From Candidatus Rokuibacteriota bacterium (GTDB lineage: Bacteria > Methylomirabilota > Methylomirabilia > Rokubacteriales > CSP1-6), in contig VGLJ01000001.1 of NCBI GenBank assembly GCA_016866775.1, positions 62,001 through 126,000 on the forward strand: DNA of 64,000 nucleotides. The letters are read 5' to 3'. This document shows, in pieces, positions 51,575 to 60,399 of this stretch (within the stretch, counting starts at the first letter, position 1; every line of letters starts with the position of its first letter). The notes under the pieces are model-generated. The model did no database searches. It saw only the letters and a list, made by a program, of their open reading frames with translations, and was not told where the DNA came from. A program made the position numbers and the translations under genes.

Positions 51575-53086
51575 GTGGACGCGCTCGTCGCGCTCGGCGG
51601 CGGCTTCGCCGCGGCGCTGTCGCCGATGAACCTCGCGATGGCCGTGGTGGGCGCGCTCCTCGGCACGCTCGTCGGCGTGCTTCCCGGGCTCGGACCGACG
51701 GCGGCGATCGCGCTCCTGTTCCCGCTCACGACCGTCCTCGCGCCGGTGCCCGCGATCATCATGCTCTCCGGCATTTACTACGGCGCGATGTACGGCGGCT
51801 CGACGACCGCCATCCTCCTGAACATTCCGGGAGAGGTCGCGTCGGTTCCCACGTGTCTCGACGGCTATCCGCTCGCGCAGCAGGGACGCGGCGGCGTCGC
51901 GCTCGGCGTCGCGGCGATCGGGTCGTTCGTCGCCGGTACGCTCGGCGTCATCGCGCTGACGTTCTTCGCGCCGCCGCTCGCGGACCGCGCGCTGTGGTTC
52001 GGGCCACCCGAGTACTTCGGCCTGATGGTCCTGGCGTTCACGGTGATCGCGTCGCTCTCCGGCGGCTCCCTGGTGCGCGGCTTCGCGATGGCGATGCTCG
52101 GGTACTTCGTGTCGCTGATCGGCCTTGGCCCGTCGACGGCGGAGCCGCGCTTCACGTTCGGCTGGGAGCCGCTCATGGGCGGCGTCGAGTTCATCGCGCT
52201 CGTCGTCGGGCTCTTCGCGATCGCCGAGGTGTTCCTCGGTCTCGAGGAGGCGCGCGTCGCGATCGCCACGAAGCTCCGGAACGTGTTCCCGCGCGCGGCC
52301 GACCTCCGCCAGGCGCTGCCGGCGATCCTGCGCGGCACGGGCATCGGCTTCGTCCTCGGCCTGCTCCCGGGCTGCGCGCCCGGCGTGACCGTCTTCCTCG
52401 CGTACGACGCGGAGAAGAAGCTGGCGCGCGAGCCCGAGCGCTTCGGGCGCGGCGCGATCGAAGGCGTGGCCGCGCCGGAGTCGGCGAACAACGCGACCTC
52501 GTCCGCGGGATTCATCCCCCTGCTGGCGCTCGGCATCCCGGCGTCGCCGCCGCTCGCGGTGCTGCTCGGCGGCCTGATGGTGTACGGCCTCCAGCCCGGG
52601 CCCCTGCTGTTCGAGCGGAACGCCGACTTCGCCTGGACCGTGATCGCGAGCTTCTACGTCGGCAACGTGATCCTCCTGCTGCTCAACCTCCCGCTCATCG
52701 GGATGTGGGTCTGGCTGACGCGCATCCCCTACGGCATCCTCGGGCCGGTGATCCTGCTGCTCGCGTTCCTCGGCGCGTACTCGGCACGCAACAGCATGCT
52801 CGACGTCGGCGTGAGCCTCGTGTGCGGCATCGCCGGCTACCTGCTGCGCAAGTACCAGTGGCCGCTCGCGCCGCTGCTCCTCGCCTACATGCTCGGCCCG
52901 TTGCTCGAGAAGTATTTGCTGCAGTCGCTCTCGATGAGCGGCGGCAGCCCGCTGATCTTCTTCCAGCGCGGCGTCGCGCTGGCGCTGCTCCTGGGCGCGG
53001 CGCTGCTCCTCGTCCTGTCGCTCGTGATCGTGCACTATGCGAGCCAGCGGGTGCGGGAGACGACCGCGGAAGAGATGGCCCTGTGA
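51575..53086 (+). CDS. tctA: Tripartite tricarboxylate transporter permease TctA
   Basis: A 503-residue 12-helix permease with GVLPGLGPTAAIALLFPLT, GGSTTAILLNIPGEVASVPTC, DGYPLAQQGRGGVALG and GLLPGCAPGVTVFLAYDAEKK, the conserved TctA text, and NNATSSAGFIPLLALGIPAS. It transports tri- or dicarboxylates using the SBP TctC. It starts at GTG 51575, six bases after tctB, and precedes tctC by 11 bases. Confidence 0.94.
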   Translation: MDALVALGGGFAAALSPMNLAMAVVGALLGTLVGVLPGLGPTAAIALLFPLTTVLAPVPAIIMLSGIYYGAMYGGSTTAILLNIPGEVASVPTCLDGYPLAQQGRGGVALGVAAIGSFVAGTLGVIALTFFAPPLADRALWFGPPEYFGLMVLAFTVIASLSGGSLVRGFAMAMLGYFVSLIGLGPSTAEPRFTFGWEPLMGGVEFIALVVGLFAIAEVFLGLEEARVAIATKLRNVFPRAADLRQALPAILRGTGIGFVLGLLPGCAPGVTVFLAYDAEKKLAREPERFGRGAIEGVAAPESANNATSSAGFIPLLALGIPASPPLAVLLGGLMVYGLQPGPLLFERNADFAWTVIASFYVGNVILLLLNLPLIGMWVWLTRIPYGILGPVILLLAFLGAYSARNSMLDVGVSLVCGIAGYLLRKYQWPLAPLLLAYMLGPLLEKYLLQSLSMSGGSPLIFFQRGVALALLLGAALLLVLSLVIVHYASQRVRETTAEEMAL

Positions 53087-53097
53087 GGAGGCCCGAC

Positions 53098-54087
53098 ATG
53101 ATCACGCGACTGTCTCTCGTGATGCGCATGACCGTGTGCGTGCTGCTCGCCGGCGCGGGCGCCGCCAGCGCGCAGGCCGACTATCCGAACAAGCCGGTCG
53201 AGATCGTGGTGCCCTTCACCGCCGGCGGCGGCACCGATCTCATCGCGCGCCTCGTCGCGGACTATCTCGGCAAGAAGTGGAGCCAGCCGCTGCTCGTCGT
53301 GAACAAGCCGGGCGGCGGCGGCGTGATCGGCGCGCGCGCGGCGTTGAAGGAGTCGCGGCCCGACGGCTACACGGCGCTCATGGATATCCACACGACGTCG
53401 TCGATGCTCATGGGCGCGTGGAAGACGCCGCCGCTCAAGCTCGAGGACCGGAAGTTCGCCGGGCGGATCGTCCGCGACCCGATGGTGTTCGCCGTGAAGG
53501 CCGACGCGCCGTGGAAGACGTTCAAGGAGCTCTCCGACGTCGTGAAGGCCAAGCCGGAAGAGCTCGTGTGGTCGACCGTCGGCCCCGCCGGGCCGTCGCG
53601 CTATACCGCCTACGACTGGTTCACGCAGATCGGGGTCGACGCCGTGAAGACGAAGATGGTGATCACGGAGGGCGCCGCCGACTCGATGACGAAGCTCGCC
53701 GGCGGTCACGTGATGCTGGCGATCCACTCCGTCGCCGAGGCGCACGCGATGACGAAGGCCGGGAAGATCCGGGTCCTCGCCGTGCTGTCGCCGAGTCGCG
53801 TCAAGTTCCTGCCCGACGTGCCGACCGCGGAGGAACAGGGCGTCATCAAGGGCGTCCGCGTGCAGTGGTGGGCCGGCGTGTCGTTCCCCGCGCAGACGCC
53901 GGATCCGATCGTGAAGAAGTGGGAGAGCGCGATCGCGGAGATGGTGAAGGACCCGCAATTCCTCGCCGCCGCGGAGCGCATCAACATGAACATCGATTTT
54001 CTGAACGCGGCCGAGACACGTGCGTTCGTCGAGAAGGAAGTGGCCGGCTACACCGACATGGCCACGAAGATCGGCATCCGCCGCTGA
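53098..54087 (+). CDS. tctC: Tripartite tricarboxylate transporter substrate-binding protein TctC
   Basis: A 329-residue TctC/Bug-type binding protein. Signal peptide MRMTVCVLLAGAGAASAQ, then YPNKPVEIVVPFTAGGGTDLIAR, the canonical Bug opening; VVNKPGGGGVIGARAALKESRPDGYT and LPDVPTAEEQGV are equally typical. SD AGGAGGCC precedes ATG 53098. It probably delivers a carboxylate to TctAB. It converges with soxA; 31 bases separate the stops. Confidence 0.93.
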   Translation: MITRLSLVMRMTVCVLLAGAGAASAQADYPNKPVEIVVPFTAGGGTDLIARLVADYLGKKWSQPLLVVNKPGGGGVIGARAALKESRPDGYTALMDIHTTSSMLMGAWKTPPLKLEDRKFAGRIVRDPMVFAVKADAPWKTFKELSDVVKAKPEELVWSTVGPAGPSRYTAYDWFTQIGVDAVKTKMVITEGAADSMTKLAGGHVMLAIHSVAEAHAMTKAGKIRVLAVLSPSRVKFLPDVPTAEEQGVIKGVRVQWWAGVSFPAQTPDPIVKKWESAIAEMVKDPQFLAAAERINMNIDFLNAAETRAFVEKEVAGYTDMATKIGIRR

Positions 54088-54118
54088 GCGCGACGGCACC
54101 TGCGAGCCGTCGCCGAGG

Positions 54119-54904
54119 TCAGGGACGGACGGCGGGCGCCTCGAAGGTCATGCCGCGCGCGCGCCACATCAGGAACAGCTCGAGGTCGACGAGCTCGGGC
54201 GCCCCGTACTCGTACGCCTCGGCGCGAAGCCCCACGAAGCAGTTGCGCAGGCGTCGCTGCAACGAGCCGACCGCCTGCCATTCGAGGCGATAGATCGGAT
54301 AGCCCGTCGGGTGCGCCTGGGGGATCGTGTTGCCGGCAAGGCTGCGCCCCCACTGGTCGTCGTGACACTGGCTGCACGACAGATTCAGCTGGCCCTGCCG
54401 CCGGTGGAAGGTCGCGCGCCCCGCGTCGAGGAACGGCTGCGTGCGCGCGTCGACCGCGATCTCGATCGGCCGCCCGCGCGACTGCCGCGCGACGTACGCG
54501 CTCAGCGCGAGCAGCTCGCGGCTCTCGTACGCGAGCGGCGGCGTGCCCTGCCGGTCGACGCGGCAGGCGTTGATGCGCTGCTCGAGGTTGACGGGGCGGC
54601 CGCGCGCGGCGTCGAACGACGGGTGACGCGCGGCCACCCCCTTCATGCTCGTGCGCGCGTCGCCGTGACAGTCGGCGCAGGCCTTGCCGGCGCCACCCGC
54701 CTTCCGCGTCCACAGCGTGCCGCCCTCGAGCACCGACAGCATGCCGGGATTGGCGGTGTCGTCGTCCTGCATCGCCCGGGTCTCGCGGCTCATGAAGTCG
54801 TAGCCCGAGCGCCGGTCCGACGGCGGGATCTCGGCGGCGAAGGCGGACACCGCGAGCGCGATCGCTCCGAGCGCGACGCAGAGTCGCCGCACGGAGCGGC
54901 TCAA
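54119..54904 (-). CDS. soxA: Sulfur oxidation c-type cytochrome SoxA
   Basis: A 261-residue periplasmic diheme SoxA. Signal-like start LCVALGAIALAVSAFAAEIPPSDRRSGYDFMS, heme motifs KACADCH and LSCSQCH, the segment NACRVDRQGTPPLAYESRELLALSAY and, near the end, LRNCFVGLRAEAYEYGAPELVDLELFLMWR, the conserved Cys of which is the Cys-type axial ligand region. With SoxX it forms the cytochrome that couples thiosulfate or other sulfur to SoxY. ATG 54904 overlaps soxZ (ATGA). Confidence 0.93.
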   Translation of the reverse strand: MSRSVRRLCVALGAIALAVSAFAAEIPPSDRRSGYDFMSRETRAMQDDDTANPGMLSVLEGGTLWTRKAGGAGKACADCHGDARTSMKGVAARHPSFDAARGRPVNLEQRINACRVDRQGTPPLAYESRELLALSAYVARQSRGRPIEIAVDARTQPFLDAGRATFHRRQGQLNLSCSQCHDDQWGRSLAGNTIPQAHPTGYPIYRLEWQAVGSLQRRLRNCFVGLRAEAYEYGAPELVDLELFLMWRARGMTFEAPAVRP

Positions 54905-55221
54905 TCCACGGTGATGGCGGCCGACTCCGTCATCGAGAATCCGTTGTCCCCGGTCCAGCGAAACGTGAGGGTGCCGCTCTCGGTCGCGACCGTCGAGAAG
55001 ACGATGAACGGGTTGGCGGAGATCGCCGGGTGGAGGTCCGCGCGGAAGACTTCCGTGCCGTTGTACGTGCAGACGAACCGCCGCACGATGTCGCGCGGCA
55101 TCTCGCGGCCGAGCTGGTCGCGGCGGTAGCCGGTCTCCATCGGGTGCGAGACCAGCGTCTTGATCTCGATGACCTCGCCGCGCTTCGCCTGCCGGGGGAC
55201 GTTGATCAGCACGTTCGCCAC
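54901..55221 (-). CDS. soxZ: Thiosulfate oxidation carrier complex protein SoxZ
   Basis: A 106-residue immunoglobulin-like SoxZ: ANVLINVPRQAKRGEVIEIKTLVSHPMETGYR and VCTYNGTEVFRADLHPAISANPFIVFSTVATESGTLTFRWTGDNG (in part) are close to canonical. It has no signal peptide and is exported with SoxY. Located between soxY and soxA, with one base after the SoxY stop and a four-base overlap with soxA. Confidence 0.95.
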   Translation of the reverse strand: MANVLINVPRQAKRGEVIEIKTLVSHPMETGYRRDQLGREMPRDIVRRFVCTYNGTEVFRADLHPAISANPFIVFSTVATESGTLTFRWTGDNGFSMTESAAITVD

Positions 55222-55222
55222 G

Positions 55223-55699
55223 CTACGGCCCTCCCTCGAGGCACGCCGCGAGCGTGACGACGACCGACGCCCGATCCGACCAGAACGAGCCGTCGCTCAG
55301 CTCGGCGACCGCGATCACGGTCTGCGAGTCGGCGAGGCGGATGCGCGTCGCCACCGTGGCGCGCCCCGCGCGCGGACCGAGGTGGCAGCTGACCACGTCG
55401 GGCTGCGGGTTCTTCTCCGTGAAGACGTGAATGGCCTTCACGTGATCCTTCTCCGTCATCGGGCTCTCGACGCGCACGGCGAGCGGCACGGCGTTGCCGT
55501 TCTCGGAGAGCGGTGGCAGCTCCAGCTTCACCCTGCCGGCGGTGAGCGTCGCGGCGCCGGCCACCTTGCGGATCGCGTCCTGCATGGATGACGGCGTCGC
55601 CCGCGCGGGCTCGACCGCGATCACCGACGCGAGCCCGAACCCGGCCGCCGCGCCGGCGGCAGTCCCCAGGAAGCGGCGGCGGGAGCAGCGATCGTCCAT
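55223..55699 (-). CDS. soxY: Thiosulfate oxidation carrier protein SoxY
   Basis: A 158-residue SoxY. Tat signal CSRRRFLGTAAGAAAGFGLA; IHVFTEKNPQPDVVSCHLGP and VATRIRLADSQTVIAVAELSDGSFW are standard. The carrier arm, GGCGG in well-known SoxY, ends here as TLAACLEGGP, so a Cys lies six residues from the end but in different surroundings. ATG 55699 overlaps the soxX stop (ATGA). It carries the sulfur substrate while bound to SoxZ. Confidence 0.92.
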   Translation of the reverse strand: MDDRCSRRRFLGTAAGAAAGFGLASVIAVEPARATPSSMQDAIRKVAGAATLTAGRVKLELPPLSENGNAVPLAVRVESPMTEKDHVKAIHVFTEKNPQPDVVSCHLGPRAGRATVATRIRLADSQTVIAVAELSDGSFWSDRASVVVTLAACLEGGP

Positions 55700-56112
55700 C
55701 AGTCTTTCAGCGTCATCAAGAAGGCCACGACGTCCTCGATCTGTTCGGCCGTCAGGACCGGCTTGCCGCGCCACGCCGGCGCCACGCGCACCAGCCCTTC
55801 GGTTCGATGATACGCCGGCATGATCGTCGCCGGGTTGATCCGCGACGAGTCGACGATGCGCAGGCGCAGCTGGCCCTCCGACCAGCGCGTCCCCGCTCCT
55901 TTCAGGTCCGGCGCGAGGGTGCCCTGGAACCGCTCCTCGGGAAACGGGCCGCTGTGGCAGAGCAGGCACAGACCGACGTGCCGGTTCGTGACGATCGTGC
56001 GCCCGCGCGCGGGATCGCCCTTGGCGCCCGTGAGCGATTGCGGGATCGAGTCCGCCGCCTGTGCCACGCCGACCGTCAGCCAGGCCGCGACGACCGCGGC
56101 CGCCAATCTCAC
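55699..56112 (-). CDS. soxX: Sulfur oxidation c-type cytochrome SoxX
   Basis: A 137-residue monoheme cytochrome. LAAAVVAAWLTVGVAQAA is the signal peptide; GLCLLCHSGP is the heme site and INPATIMPAYHRTEG the distal Met. The C-terminus RGKPVLTAEQIEDVVAFLMTLKD is shared by SoxX proteins. GTG 56112 overlaps the flavoprotein stop (GTGA). It forms SoxAX with SoxA and transfers electrons onward. Confidence 0.93.
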   Translation of the reverse strand: MRLAAAVVAAWLTVGVAQAADSIPQSLTGAKGDPARGRTIVTNRHVGLCLLCHSGPFPEERFQGTLAPDLKGAGTRWSEGQLRLRIVDSSRINPATIMPAYHRTEGLVRVAPAWRGKPVLTAEQIEDVVAFLMTLKD

Positions 56113-57407
56113 CCGAACACCTCGGTGGTGATGGTCCGGAACCACGCGTCGGCGAGGACCGCCTCCGCCGCGCGGACCGCGCGCGGCGCCTCCGACGGGC
56201 TCACGCCGCCCGCGCCCGGCACGTCCGCGAGCTGGCCCGCCGGCGTCGGCTGATAGACGCCCGCGACGGAGATCCCGTAGTCGGGCGCGACGAGGCTGTA
56301 GCACGTGTTGATGAGCTTCGGTGTCGACGGCGTCGCGCCGGTGAGGAGGCGCGCGACGGCAGCGGCGCACGTCTTGGCCTGGGAGTTCGCGGCGAACGCG
56401 GACTTCGGCATCGCGCCGGCGATCGCGGCGTCGCCGATCACGTGGATGCGCGGCTGCAGCTTCGACTCGAACGTCACGGGGTCGATCGGGCACCAGCCGC
56501 TGCGGTCGGCGACGCCGGCGACGTCCGCGATGCGACCGGCCTTCTGCGGCGGAATGACATTGGCGACCTTCGGCTGATGCCGCCCGAAATCGGTGACGAG
56601 CGTGCGCGTCGCCGGCTCCACCGACGTGACGTTGCCGCCCTTGGAGAGCGGCACCCACTCGAGCAAGCCCGGGTAGAGCTCGGCCCACGCCTGCTGGAAG
56701 AGCCGCTGCTTCGAGAACGCGTCCTTGGCGTCGAGGACGATCAGCTTCGAGCGCGGCTTCTTCGTCTTGAGGTAGTGCGCGATGAGGCTCGCGCGCTCGT
56801 ACGGCCCCGGAGGGCAGCGGAACGGATTCGCGGGTGCTGCGATCACGACCAGCCCCCCGTCGTCCATCGCTTCGAGCTGTCGCCGCAGCAGGAGCGTCTG
56901 CTCACCGGCACGCCACGCGTGCGGCATCTCTGACGCGGCCGGCTCGTCGTAGCCCGGCAACGCGCCCCACCGGATGTCGATGCCCGGCGCGAGCACGAGC
57001 CGGTCGTACGGCAGGCGCGCGCCGTCCGCGAGGGCGACCGTGCGCGCCTGCGCGTCGACCGCGGTCGCCGTGGTTCGCGCGAGGACGATGCCGTCGGCGG
57101 CGATGCGGTCGTAGGTGAACTGCTGCGCGGAGAGCTCGCGGAGTCCGGCGATCACGACGTTGCTGAACGGACACGCGGTGAACGTCGGGTTCGGCTCGAC
57201 GAGCGTGACGGCGAAGCGGGGATGGGACTGACGGAGCGCCCGCGCGCAGCTCGCGCCCGCGAAGCCTCCGCCGACGACGACCACGCGGGGCGCGGCCCCC
57301 TGCGCCACGCTCGGAACGGGCGCCAACGCCGGTGATGCCGCCGCGACGGCGCCCAGCTTCAGGAACTGGCGGCGACTCAGCGTCATCGGTGCGCCGCCCC
57401 GGATCAT
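56109..57407 (-). CDS. fccB: Flavocytochrome c sulfide dehydrogenase flavoprotein subunit (FccB/SoxF-like)
   Basis: A 432-residue FAD protein with Tat signal LSRRQFLKLGAVAAAS, Rossmann motif VVVVGGGFAGASCARAL, active-site Cys regions TACPFSNVVIAGL and NTCYSLVAPDYGISVAGVY, and VIGDAAIAGAMPKSAFAANSQA binding FAD. It should oxidise sulfide to sulfur with a c-type cytochrome partner, most likely the 96-residue cytochrome directly upstream (ATGA overlap). ATG 57407 is taken as start; ATG 57386 also fits. Confidence 0.9.
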   Translation of the reverse strand: MIRGGAPMTLSRRQFLKLGAVAAASPALAPVPSVAQGAAPRVVVVGGGFAGASCARALRQSHPRFAVTLVEPNPTFTACPFSNVVIAGLRELSAQQFTYDRIAADGIVLARTTATAVDAQARTVALADGARLPYDRLVLAPGIDIRWGALPGYDEPAASEMPHAWRAGEQTLLLRRQLEAMDDGGLVVIAAPANPFRCPPGPYERASLIAHYLKTKKPRSKLIVLDAKDAFSKQRLFQQAWAELYPGLLEWVPLSKGGNVTSVEPATRTLVTDFGRHQPKVANVIPPQKAGRIADVAGVADRSGWCPIDPVTFESKLQPRIHVIGDAAIAGAMPKSAFAANSQAKTCAAAVARLLTGATPSTPKLINTCYSLVAPDYGISVAGVYQPTPAGQLADVPGAGGVSPSEAPRAVRAAEAVLADAWFRTITTEVFG

Positions 57408-57694
57408 CGCTGCGCTGCGTACCAGGCGGCGATCGCCTGGATCTCTTCGTCGGTGAAGCCCTTGGCGATGCGATCCATGACGGTGCCGGTGCGCGTCCCC
57501 GCGCGGAACTCCCGCATCGCCCGGACGATCGCCGCCCGGTCGAGCCCCGCGAGACGCACGACGGGCGACTGCGCGCGCGTGGACGCCGGATGACAGCCCG
57601 TACACGCAGCCGCCCCGGCCGGCGGCTGCGCCCATGCCACTGCCGCCGCCGCGATCGAGGCGAGCCCGATCGCGGCGGCCAACACACGCCCCAT
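57404..57694 (-). CDS. Monoheme c-type cytochrome (FccA/SoxE-like)
   Basis: A 96-residue cytochrome c: signal peptide VLAAAIGLASIAAAAVAWAQ, one heme motif AACTGCHPAST and the C-terminal helix GFTDEEIQAIAAWYAAQR. The Met ligand is probably in RTGTVMDRIAKG. It starts three bases after the molybdoenzyme stop and overlaps the flavoprotein start. It can serve as electron acceptor for either partner, or both. Confidence 0.88.
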   Translation of the reverse strand: MGRVLAAAIGLASIAAAAVAWAQPPAGAAACTGCHPASTRAQSPVVRLAGLDRAAIVRAMREFRAGTRTGTVMDRIAKGFTDEEIQAIAAWYAAQR

Positions 57695-57697
57695 GAC

Positions 57698-59872
57698 CTA
57701 GACCAGCGTGATGCCGTGATTCTTGAGCGGGAACGTCCGGACGCGCTTGCCCGTCGCCGCCGCGTACGCGTTCAGCACGGCCGGGGCCGCGACGCAGATC
57801 GTCGGCTCGCCCACACCGCCCCAGAAGCCACCGGACGGCATGACGATCGCCTCGACCTTCGGCATCTGCGCGATGCGCATCGAGTCGTACGCCGGGAAGT
57901 TGGTCTGCTCGATGCGCCCGTTCTTGACGGTGCACTCCTCCATGAACAGCGCCGAGAGGCCGTACACGAACGATCCGGCCATCTGGCGCTCGACCTGCGC
58001 CGGGTTGACCGTGTACCCGGTGTCGATCGCGGCGACGATGCGCTGCACCTTGATCTTGTCGCCGCCCGTGACGGACACCTCCGCGCACGCCGCCACGTAG
58101 CTGCCGAACGACATCATCTGGGCGAGGCCGCGGTGGACGCCCTGCGGCGCCGGCTTGCCCCAGCCCACGCGATCCGCGACCGCGTTCAGCACCGCGAGGT
58201 GCTTGGGATGGTTCGCCATGAGCTTGCGCCGGAACGCGAGCGGATCCTGGCCCGCGGCGAGCGCGAGCTCGTCCATGAAGCATTCCAGGAAGATCGCGTT
58301 CTGGTTGATGTTGACGCCGCGCCAGAACCCGGGCGGCACGTGCGTGTTGCGCATCGCATGGTCGATCATCAGGTTCGGCACCGTGTACCCGAAGCCGAAG
58401 TCTCCGCTCGGATGCAGGCCCTGGAACGTGAGGAAGTCCCGGCCGTTCTGGAGGTTCTGCGGGAACACGGCCGCGATGATCGACTGACCGGACAGACGGA
58501 ACTGCAACGCGGTGAGGTTGCCGCTCGCGTCGAGGCCGCCCGTCAGCTTCGCCTGCATGACCGGGTGATACTTGCCGTGCATCATGTCCTCTTCGCGCGA
58601 CCACAAGAGCTTCACCGGCGTGCCGGGAATCTGCTTCGCGATGAGGACGGCCTGCGTGACGTAGTCGTGGAACGCCCCACGCCGGCCGAAGCCGCCACCC
58701 AGGTTGATCTTGTAGACCTCGCACTTGTCGGCGGGCAGCCCGGACGCCGCGGTCGTCGCGGCGAACGCGGCCTCGCCGTTCTGCGTCGGCACCCAGACCT
58801 CGCACTTGTCCGGCGTGTACTTCGCCGTCGCGTTCATCGGCTCCATCGGCGCGTGGTTCTGGAACGGATACGCGTAGGTCGCTTCGATCTTCTTCGCGGC
58901 CGAGGCGAGCCCGGCCTTCACGTCGCCGTTCGAGTTGCCGACGAACGCCTGATCGGCGGTGAGGCCGGCCTCGAGCATCTTGGCGATGTCGGCGCTGGAG
59001 ACCTTCGCGTTCGGTCCCTCGTCCCACACGATCGGCAGCGCGTCGAGTGCTACCTTCGCCTGCCACCACGTGTCGGCCACGACGGTGACCGCGGACTCAC
59101 CGACCTTGAGCACGTGCTTCACGCCCGGCATGCCCGAGACCTTCGCGGCCTCGAAGCTCTGCACCTTCCCGCCGAACACCGGGCAGTCCTTGATCGCGGC
59201 CGTCAGCATGCCCGGCAGCTTCAGGTCGGCGCCGTAGACCTGCGCGCCCGTCACCTTCGGCAGCGTGTCGAGCCGCTTCACGGACTTGCCGATGAGCTTC
59301 CACTCCTTCGGATCCTTGAGCGCGACGTTCGCGGGTGGCGTGATCTTCGCGGCCGCTTCCGCCACCTTGCCGTACGTCGTGGTGCGGCCGGACGGCTTGT
59401 GCGTGATCACGCTGTTCGCGACCGTGCACTCGGAGGCCGGCACCTTCCACTGGTCGGCAGCGGCTTGCACGAGCATCACGCGCGCGGTGGCGCCGCCCTT
59501 GCGGACGTACTCGTGCGACGTGCGAATGCCGCGGCTGCCGCCCGTGGAGAAGTCGCCCCAGACGCGCTTGCGCTTCACGCTCTGGCCGGGCGTCGGGTAC
59601 TCGGTCGTCACCTTCGACCAGTCGCACTCGAGCTCCTCGGCGACCATCTGGGCGAGACCGGTGATCGTGCCCTGCCCCATCTCGGAGCGGGCGACGCGGA
59701 TGACGACCGTGTCGTCCGGGCGGATCACCACCCAGGCATTGACTTCCGGCGAGCCGTCCTCCGCGCGGACGACATCGGGTCCGAACGGAATCTTCAGGCC
59801 GAGCGCGAGGCCGGCACCGACGGTGGCGCTGCCGATGACGAAGGAGCGGCGGTCCATCTTGAGCATGGTCAT
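57698..59872 (-). CDS. Molybdopterin-binding aldehyde/isoquinoline oxidoreductase large subunit (IorB-like)
   Basis: A 724-residue xanthine dehydrogenase-family protein of the two-subunit (IorAB) type, with a Tat signal KMDRRSFVIGSATVGAGLAL, so it works in the periplasm. VRVARSEMGQGTITGLAQM, FGRRGAFHDYVTQAVLIAK, NHAPMEPMNATAKYT and GGFWGGVGEPTICVAAPA (catalytic Glu) are conserved. With the upstream 2Fe-2S subunit it would hydroxylate an aldehyde or N-heterocycle and donate electrons to cytochrome c. Start ATG 59872. Confidence 0.92.
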   Translation of the reverse strand: MTMLKMDRRSFVIGSATVGAGLALGLKIPFGPDVVRAEDGSPEVNAWVVIRPDDTVVIRVARSEMGQGTITGLAQMVAEELECDWSKVTTEYPTPGQSVKRKRVWGDFSTGGSRGIRTSHEYVRKGGATARVMLVQAAADQWKVPASECTVANSVITHKPSGRTTTYGKVAEAAAKITPPANVALKDPKEWKLIGKSVKRLDTLPKVTGAQVYGADLKLPGMLTAAIKDCPVFGGKVQSFEAAKVSGMPGVKHVLKVGESAVTVVADTWWQAKVALDALPIVWDEGPNAKVSSADIAKMLEAGLTADQAFVGNSNGDVKAGLASAAKKIEATYAYPFQNHAPMEPMNATAKYTPDKCEVWVPTQNGEAAFAATTAASGLPADKCEVYKINLGGGFGRRGAFHDYVTQAVLIAKQIPGTPVKLLWSREEDMMHGKYHPVMQAKLTGGLDASGNLTALQFRLSGQSIIAAVFPQNLQNGRDFLTFQGLHPSGDFGFGYTVPNLMIDHAMRNTHVPPGFWRGVNINQNAIFLECFMDELALAAGQDPLAFRRKLMANHPKHLAVLNAVADRVGWGKPAPQGVHRGLAQMMSFGSYVAACAEVSVTGGDKIKVQRIVAAIDTGYTVNPAQVERQMAGSFVYGLSALFMEECTVKNGRIEQTNFPAYDSMRIAQMPKVEAIVMPSGGFWGGVGEPTICVAAPAVLNAYAAATGKRVRTFPLKNHGITLV

Positions 59873-59884
59873 GGCCTCTCCCCC

Positions 59885-60331
59885 TTACGCCTTCGCCGCG
59901 GCGTGGATGGCTTCACGCACCTGCTGGAAGGTGCCGCACCGGCAGATGTTCGTGATCGTCGCGTCGATGTCGGCGTCGGTGGGCTTCGGCTTGTCCTTGA
60001 GGAGCGCGGCGACGGCCATGATCATGCCGGACTGGCAGTAGCCGCACTGCGGCACCTCGTTGTCGACCCATGCCTTCTGCACTTTGTGCAGGGCACCGCC
60101 GGCGGCGAGGCCTTCGATGGTGGTCACCTGCCTACCCACCGCAGCGCTGGAGGGGATCACGCACGAGCGGACGGGCTTGCCGTCGAGATGCACCGTGCAC
60201 GCCCCGCACACCTTGACGCCACAGCCATACTTGGTCCCTGTGAGCCCCACGTGCTCCCGGATCGCCCACAGGAGCGGTGTGGCGGGATCGACATTCACCT
60301 CGTGCGACTTACCGTTGACTGTCAATCGCAT
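59885..60331 (-). CDS. (2Fe-2S)-binding subunit (IorA-like)
   Basis: A 148-residue small subunit with two [2Fe-2S] clusters: the plant-type [21 protein letters not shown] and the C-terminal [16 protein letters not shown] plus [39 protein letters not shown] begins it. It pairs with the IorB-like subunit 12 bases downstream. ATG 60331 is preceded by GAGGAAAAG. The gene leads the eight-gene operon; no FAD subunit is present, consistent with a cytochrome acceptor. Confidence 0.93.
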   Translation of the reverse strand: MRLTVNGKSHEVNVDPATPLLWAIREHVGLTGTKYGCGVKVCGACTVHLDGKPVRSCVIPSSAAVGRQVTTIEGLAAGGALHKVQKAWVDNEVPQCGYCQSGMIMAVAALLKDKPKPTDADIDATITNICRCGTFQQVREAIHAAAKA

Positions 60332-60399
60332 GGCTTTTCCTCCCCGGGAAGAAGACGGTGGGACTATCCCGCGAACGCACGAGTCAAGGCAAGTGTTCC

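Noticed and set aside
60361-60392. TTGACT as a sigma-70 -35 box in front of the iorA operon.
   Set aside because: The only -10-like hexamer (GATAGT) lies 13 bases away, too short a spacing.
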